Source: Hydrangea macrophylla
Taxonomy: Eukaryota > Streptophyta > Magnoliopsida > Cornales > Hydrangeaceae
Length of the DNA stretch: 64,000 nucleotides
Reading direction: 5' to 3'
Assembly (NCBI GenBank): GCA_033977485.1
Contig: CM066994.1
Location: 13,146,001 to 13,210,000, forward strand
Shown in pieces: positions 58,686 to 64,000 of this stretch. The position numbers and the translations under genes were made by a program. Under the pieces are notes generated by a model that did not search any database, was not told the DNA's origin, and saw nothing but the letters and a program-made list of their open reading frames with translations. The first letter of the stretch is position 1. Each line of letters starts with the position of its first letter.

Positions 58686-59410
58686 ATCATCATTGTTTTA
58701 CCATTACTCTCATTCAAAATATGTTGTGTTCATCATTCTCGTTCAAAATCTTGGGCTTCCATGTCCATTAATGGCGCTTCCGTGTCTGTCGCTTGACATC
58801 TCTGGTTTTCATGTCCATCACTGGAATTCTTAGCGTTTTTGTGTCCAAGACTTCCATGTCCATCGGCTATCTGTCAAACTTCATCTTTGATTAACGTCCT
58901 CAGAGACCCCACATCCGATTACATTTGCTTGCGAAGCACACTTTCCAAAATTCAGAAGTTTACTCCAAGACCCAGAGTCTTCAAAACCTTGGTGTCCCTA
59001 TTCGGGTCAATAACTGCATCACAGTAAATAACACTAGTATAACATAAGTCCACTCGGGGTGGCACACACCCCACAACACCAGTTCATGCTAGGATCAGAA
59101 CGCTAAACATGATAGGACTCAGGACACAATTCATATCACATCCATGCATTGCATATAGCATAGCATTCGTCTGTCTTATTGTGCATGTGCGATTTGTTCC
59201 TTTGTGCCCCAAACTACGTCCTGGTCTGATTTCCTCGGGATACGTAGGCAGTTCACGAAGATCACGACTAGCACTGACCTCAGCATCATTTTTTTTTCAT
59301 CATTGAATCTTTTGCAACGTTTTTATCCTAAATATATAGCCTCCAAAAGACCTGTCTCTTCAAAGCTTTGGCACTCGCTTGCGACATGCGTTGCCTCGCA
59401 AGTTCATGTC
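58686..59410 (+). other. 3' internal region of Ogre-like element
   Basis: No gene is seen. Short ccatgtccatc phrases repeat at 58760-58870, and a single ggatacgtaggca occurs at about 59238. Confidence 0.55.
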
Positions 59411-59424
59411 AAAGAGGGGCAAAC
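59411..59424 (+). other. Polypurine tract of Ogre-like element
   Basis: aaagaggggcaaac lies directly before the 3' LTR. Confidence 0.8.
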
Positions 59425-62400
59425 TTTAGACACCTCATTTTGTCGGCTATCAGATTTAGGATACCCATAGTTGGTGGTTCACAATGATCGAAAAAGACTC
59501 AAAAGGACTCTTGGAAGTTGGTCTTATTTCTCAAGATGCTCAGAATGACCAAAATGTCCTGAAAGCCTGAAAACTCCCAGATTTGGGCCAAAAAGTATTT
59601 AAAACATGTTATGTCATAAGAAAAGTAAGAAAATGAGTATTTAAGTAAAGTTAGATGAAATCGTCAGCTCCCAGAGACCCCCGGAAGTCCCGGAAAATCC
59701 CAGAAAGTCCCCGTTGACCGGTTTGTCCAGGTTTGACCAAGGTTTGACCAAGTTTGACTGAAATCATCTAAATTTGCCAGAATTATTCTAGATCATGTGG
59801 AAAGTATTCAAATAAGTTTTAAAAGAAGATCGCACAAAAACGTCAGCTCCTGGGAGCTCGCAGAGGTTTCCAGAACTTCCCGGGAATCCCAGGTTTGACT
59901 AGTTTGACCAAAATTTGATTTTGAAACCGGAGCACTGTAACAATTTTCAAACATTTTTCATGGATACTAGAGGTCAAAAGCTTTCCAACGGTATATCACA
60001 CACAATTTTTGGATTTAAAACGAGTTTATTATGAATTTTCGAAGGCGAAAAAGGCGATCAAATCGGATTTTATCGCAAATACCGCAAAACTTTTCAAAGT
60101 GACCTATCTCTGAAATATTTTTTATGTAAAATAGACTCCATTACCTTTCCAACGGTATATCACAACCTCAATTTGGAGTTTGTATGCATTTTCTGTAAAA
60201 TTTGGACAAAATAGGGTTTTTTCGCGAATACCGGAACCTTTGGGGACCTAAACAGCATTATCTGGACAAAGGAGGAGCAGTGCCGCCGCGGCACTGGCCC
60301 ACTGCCACCGTGGCACAGGCCCAGTGCCGCCGCAACACTCTCCCCCAGAACACTCCATTTTTGTAATTTTGATTGGGGGTCCAATTTGATTAATTAGAAA
60401 TCAAAACGACGTAGTTTTGGTTCCTAGCTTATTTTGGACCAATGGGAGACCTTTTTATACTTCTTAAAACCCCATTTACCACCCCTCATTTGCCTATAAA
60501 AGAAGTAGTTTATTTCCATTTAGGGGAGAGGCATGGAAGCTTAGAGAGAGCTTAGGAAGAAACTCTAGAGAAATATAGTGAGAGAAAGAGTAGAAGTAGT
60601 CTTCTTCCTCTATTTTCTCCATCAAAGTGAATTTTCTTTTTACTTGAGTTTGCTATCAAAACTTCAATCATCCAAACATTTCTTTCACCACCATTCTTGA
60701 GTATTCATGAGATAGGAAGCTACTTCCATGTCCAAATGTCACCATGTATGAGTGAGACACCAAGCTACAAGTCCAACATCATATTGATTATCATCTATTG
60801 ATTTCTATTTACTTGCTTGTTTATATATATGTTCATCTCTTCTTACCTCATTTCTTTTTATTTTTCTTTATTTACTTACTTGTTCTTCATCATCTAAATG
60901 ATGACATGAAGTTTGAGGTGAGTGAATCCTTATGGATAGTAGCTCTTGACCTCAAAAACATGTTTGATAGATGATGATTATAACTTCAATACCTCCAAGG
61001 TATCTTTGAAGTTATGTTCAAATGAAAATGAATCTCTCTCTAAAAATATTGGGAGTTTTTGATGATGAGTTTGATGTTGATATTTCAAGAGGTCATAATC
61101 TCTACTTGATGTTGAAAATATACTTTCAAACCCTCTATTTCAAAACCCCTCTTAAAACCCCTCATTTTGATCTCAAGAAAGAAAACTCTAGTTTTTCCCA
61201 AAATCTTCAAAATAGTGAGTCAAAATAGTGAGTGATCTAAGTTCAAAGATTTCTCTAGAACTCAATACTCAATGTATGGATGCAAGACCACTTGGAAAGT
61301 CTTCCTAACTCATTAGAGAATACCCATATGATTTTTGGCTTAACTTGGAAATACTTGGAAGGGTTCCATTTTGACCCAAACATTCTTTACACACATTCTG
61401 TTTTTGCTGTCACAGCAGCTTAGTCAACTTTCAACTTGTTTTACAGAAACCTTTTCCAAAAGGAGTGGTCCCAAATTATTTTTCCCTTGAACTTAAATAT
61501 CTTAGGAAACTTTCTGTATAAAATGGGCCTGTAGATCTTTTGTTTTCATTTTCTAAGATTTTCTAACATTTCAATCGACAGTACGGACTCTATTTCTGAA
61601 TAACCTCTATTGTTTATATGATTTCTCTCAATATGTGATATTTATTAAAGATTTTCTTTTTGGGTTGTGTTCTAGACACAATAAGGAAGATCTCCATAAA
61701 AAATCATGCATTTAAAACATTCCTAACTCCTCTTTTCCATTTTCACAAGATCATGTTACTGTTGTGTCCACTATTCACAGCAAGCATACTTTTACTCCCA
61801 TCCTTTGATTTGATGCTTACATGCACTCCAAATTAGCTCATGTCTTAGGAAGTTGTTCATACTACATTTTTACATATCCCATGATGATTTCATTCATTCA
61901 TTCATACACATTCTAGACTTCTAAGTCATTCTAGGAATCCATAAACACAAAACACACTATAACCTTGGCACATTCTAGATTCATACATTGCATTCATGCA
62001 AGATTTGGGGTTTTTGTAACTCCTAATCTAAGAAGATTATAAGGAATGAATTTGATCACACGTTCATGCTTCCCCCTTGATCTAATCTTCCTTTCTCATC
62101 CGTCTCGGGGATTGAGAGGTCGTCTTTTCTCAAAGATTAACATGCATCATACTAGCTTGCTAAGCATATTTTGATTTATTTATTTATTTGTTTGTTTCAA
62201 GAACAATTCATGTCCCCTTAGATTAGGAAACCTTTATTACTTGATACATGATTAGACAATTTTTCCTAGGTTTATTTGTGTGATCTTTCACTTTACATTG
62301 TATAATATTTGGCTTAGATCTTATGAATGATATCTTATCTTTAGATATTCCATTTCAAGTTTCTTATGTGATGTAATATACTATCATAGTATTAATTGTC

Positions 62401-62698
62401 AAACCATACATAGTATAAGATGATTATTTGGATGCTAATTGAGGCCCGTCGAAAGATGGGGCGAGTTGAGGGTGTTTTAGTCGCGACAAAGGCTCATTTC
62501 TCTCTCGTACCAAAATCCCGAGCCAAGTTCTTTGGTTATGAAGGGCCAGTGCCCTTTATCCGATTGGGTGAGTCAAAATTAGGTTTCTTGGTTCCTTAAA
62601 GACCAAGTGGCGACTCTGTATCTGTTTTCAACAGACCTTTTCTTTTCCTTTTCAAAACAATCTCAAACAAGCAAGAGGTGGATTTCCTCGTGTCCACA
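59425..62698 (+). repeat. 3' LTR of Ogre-like element (uninterrupted)
   Basis: It begins TTTAGACACC where the 5' LTR has TGTAGACACC, so the terminal TG has become TT. It ends gtgtccaca before TSD agctt. It preserves the site into which the chromovirus jumped in the other LTR (about 61882). It has a three-unit palindromic cluster at 60279-60340. Confidence 0.94.
60279..60340. repeat. Palindromic cluster in Ogre-like 3' LTR (3 units)
   Basis: AGTGCCGCCGCGGCACT is perfect at 60279-60295. Two degenerate units follow (actgccaccgtggcac and agtgccgccgcaacact). Confidence 0.85.
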
Positions 62699-62703
62699 AG
62701 CTT

Positions 62704-62942
62704 GTTATAGCTTGTGAAGTTTGGAATTATTTATGCATGTTTGGAGTGGTATAAGAAGTGAAGGTAGAATGGATCCTTAGCAAAATTCTGCTGCTAGAAG
62801 GAATTCTGCTAATGGGACATTCGACCGGTCGAAGAGGGGTAGTTCGACCGGTCGAAATACCCCTGCATGTTTTCTATTTCTACCCCTTTGGAAAATAATT
62901 TAAATGTTTTGATTTGTTCTTAGGGTACCTTTGGGACCCTTT
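62704..62942 (+). repeat. Family C LTR, right fragment
   Basis: It continues the host repeat after the Ogre-like element. Aligned to the inverted copy it matches 63145-63390 (for example ggatccttag, gggtacctttgggaccc). It holds two TTCGACCGGTCGAA palindromes (62820-62833 and 62843-62856). Confidence 0.88.
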
Positions 62943-64000
62943 TGTCACGACCCATCACGCTAACGTGCGGAAACAGGACACGTGGCACACCATCAAGGCT
63001 TATCCAACCATTAAACTACTATACGCAGCGAAAAAGAACTTTAAAATAACCTTGAGTATATAAAACTTTTGAAAATGATACCTTCTGAGTTGTAAAATTC
63101 GTATTAAATTGAAAACGGAATTGTATTTCGAAACGAATGATTTTATGTTGAAAGGGGTCCCAAAGGTACCCTAAGAACCAATCAAAACCTTTTGAAATTT
63201 TCCAGAAGTGGTAGAAAAAGATTTCTGGCAGGGGGTATTTCGACCGGTCGAACAACCCCCTTCGACCGGTCGAATGACCCTTTAGCAGAATCATGCACAA
63301 TGCTGCAGAATTTTGTCTAAGGATCCAATCCGACCTTCACTTCAACATTACTTCAACAACAAACCAAAATCGAAATTCACAAGCTCTAACATGCTATCAA
63401 AAACAAAGTTTAGACTTATAATTCTATGAAAAGGAACAATAGTGAAACAAGCTAAGGCCTGTTTGGTTCGATTCACAAAACTCTATCCATAGTCCTTCAA
63501 AATCTGAATTTGACAAGTTAAGTTTACAAAACACGAATTTATGAGTTCGGACGAATTCAAAAGTAACTATAAAAAGTTTGGTTACATAATATAACATTTT
63601 CAAAATCCTTCCAAGGTTTCCAAATCAAACAAGCCAGAGCTCTAGCTCCACAATTTCATTATTACAACTTATGGAAGGAAACCAAAAGCATAAACAAAAG
63701 GTGATCCTCGGCATTCCCACGGCCTCACTCTTCACGCTTCTTCTTTCCTTTCTTCTTACCTGCAATAGAGTAAATCTCCATTGCTCAGTTATATGCTGAG
63801 CACACAATTTCTAACATATGTATATATGGCAAATCATGCTTTAACCTCATAAATCATATCAAATAGTCTCTAGGGAGAAAAATACGCATTCATCTGGTAG
63901 CGGCAAGCCCAAACCTTAAACCGCGATGTCAATGGCTAGTCCAAGCCTACAACCATTACATCCCCAAGTGCCCTGGCAAGTCCAAGCCTTAAACCATGCA
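62943..64000 (-). repeat. Family C LTR, second copy, inverted and cut by window end
   Basis: It begins (on +) TGTCACGACCCATCACG, the 3' end of a minus-strand LTR. Its reverse complement matches 62704-62942 and 1-394. It is inserted into the first family C copy; the presumed left TSD is ccttt (62938-62942) and the right one lies outside the window. It has two TTCGACCGGTCGAA palindromes (63239-63252 and 63261-63274). Whether it is a solo LTR or part of a full element cannot be told. Confidence 0.82.

Larger units (their letters stand above)
21352..62698 (+). mobile_element. Tat/Ogre-like Ty3/gypsy element lacking pol, with a large nested insertion
   Basis: The TSD agctt flanks it (21347-21351 and 62699-62703). 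LTRs of about 3.24-3.27 kb are 21352-23784 plus 50406-51213 (5', split by the chromovirus) and 59425-62698 (3', intact). The 8.2 kb internal region has a primer site, one partial gag (53113-53757) and many tandem arrays. No protease, RT, RNase H or integrase was found. Long LTRs, the primer site and 3' arrays resemble Tat/Ogre-group elements. It would depend on an autonomous relative. Confidence 0.9.

Noticed and set aside
57633..58686. Frames of 112, 73 and 86 codons in the Ogre-like element
   Set aside because: They lie wholly in the 126-bp and 62-bp arrays and encode only the repeats.
1..64000. Host single-copy gene, tRNA or rRNA
   Set aside because: Nothing on either strand shows a host gene with plausible exons other than captured debris. 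No tRNA cloverleaf or rRNA signature was recognised by eye, and a tRNAscan or Rfam search would be needed to exclude small ones.

Overview
This is a piece of a large, repeat-rich plant nuclear genome, most likely a eudicot. The evidence is En/Spm-type CACTA transposons, a Helitron, Ty3/gypsy LTR elements with plant-type primer sites, and GT-AG introns in the transposase genes. I see no intact host gene, rRNA, tRNA or CRISPR array. Nearly every base can be assigned to a transposable element, and most element borders are fixed by terminal motifs plus target-site duplications (TSDs). I cannot name the species.

Layout. The lowest layer is one LTR, 'family C' (1-394, 21300-21351, 62704-62942). Three things are inserted in it: a 20.9 kb CACTA element (CACTA-1, 395-21299, TSD gtt); a 41.3 kb-span Tat/Ogre-like gypsy element without pol (21352-62698, TSD agctt); and, from 62943 to the window end, a second family C LTR in reverse orientation. 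CACTA-1 is coded on the minus strand and broken by a solo LTR of family D (1184-2487), a 4.0 kb non-autonomous gypsy element (3882-7904), a solo LTR of family B (10030-12895), and a Helitron (17312-19658). It also carries a captured exon of a cryptochrome-DASH (CRY3-type) gene near 20450-20590.

The 5' LTR of the Ogre-like element was entered by a chromovirus, 'family A' (23785-50400, TSD gattt). The 3' LTR of the chromovirus was entered by a family B solo LTR (31839-48629). That solo LTR was entered by a second CACTA (CACTA-2, 33921-47718, TSD cat). The transposase gene region of CACTA-2 was entered by a family D solo LTR (41684-43051, TSD atatc). This is a six-deep nest with a readable insertion order. 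The uninterrupted 3' LTR of the Ogre-like element (59425-62698) preserves the empty site for the chromovirus.

Genes. All coding regions belong to transposons and are damaged. They are TNP2/TNPD-like and TNPA-like (Ptta/En/Spm) transposases in both CACTAs, Gag-Pol with a chromodomain-like end in the chromovirus, and Gag remnants in the two non-autonomous gypsy elements. The last intron or 3' UTR of the CACTA-2 TNPA-like gene holds a very regular 179-bp tandem array. The internal region of the Ogre-like element is almost wholly tandem arrays (about 88, 126 and 62 bp, and others).

Most interesting pattern. LTRs of at least five families each carry a cluster of short palindromes: CCAATCGATTGG in A, CG-rich GTCGCGCGCGCGAC-like units in B and D, TTCGACCGGTCGAA in C, and AGTGCCGC-c-GCGGCACT in the Ogre-like LTR. 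A and B, which are related LTRs, carry different palindromes at the same place. B and D, which look unrelated, carry nearly the same one. Unit number differs between the two LTRs of a single element. This looks like an exchangeable, hypervariable palindromic cassette in plant LTRs.
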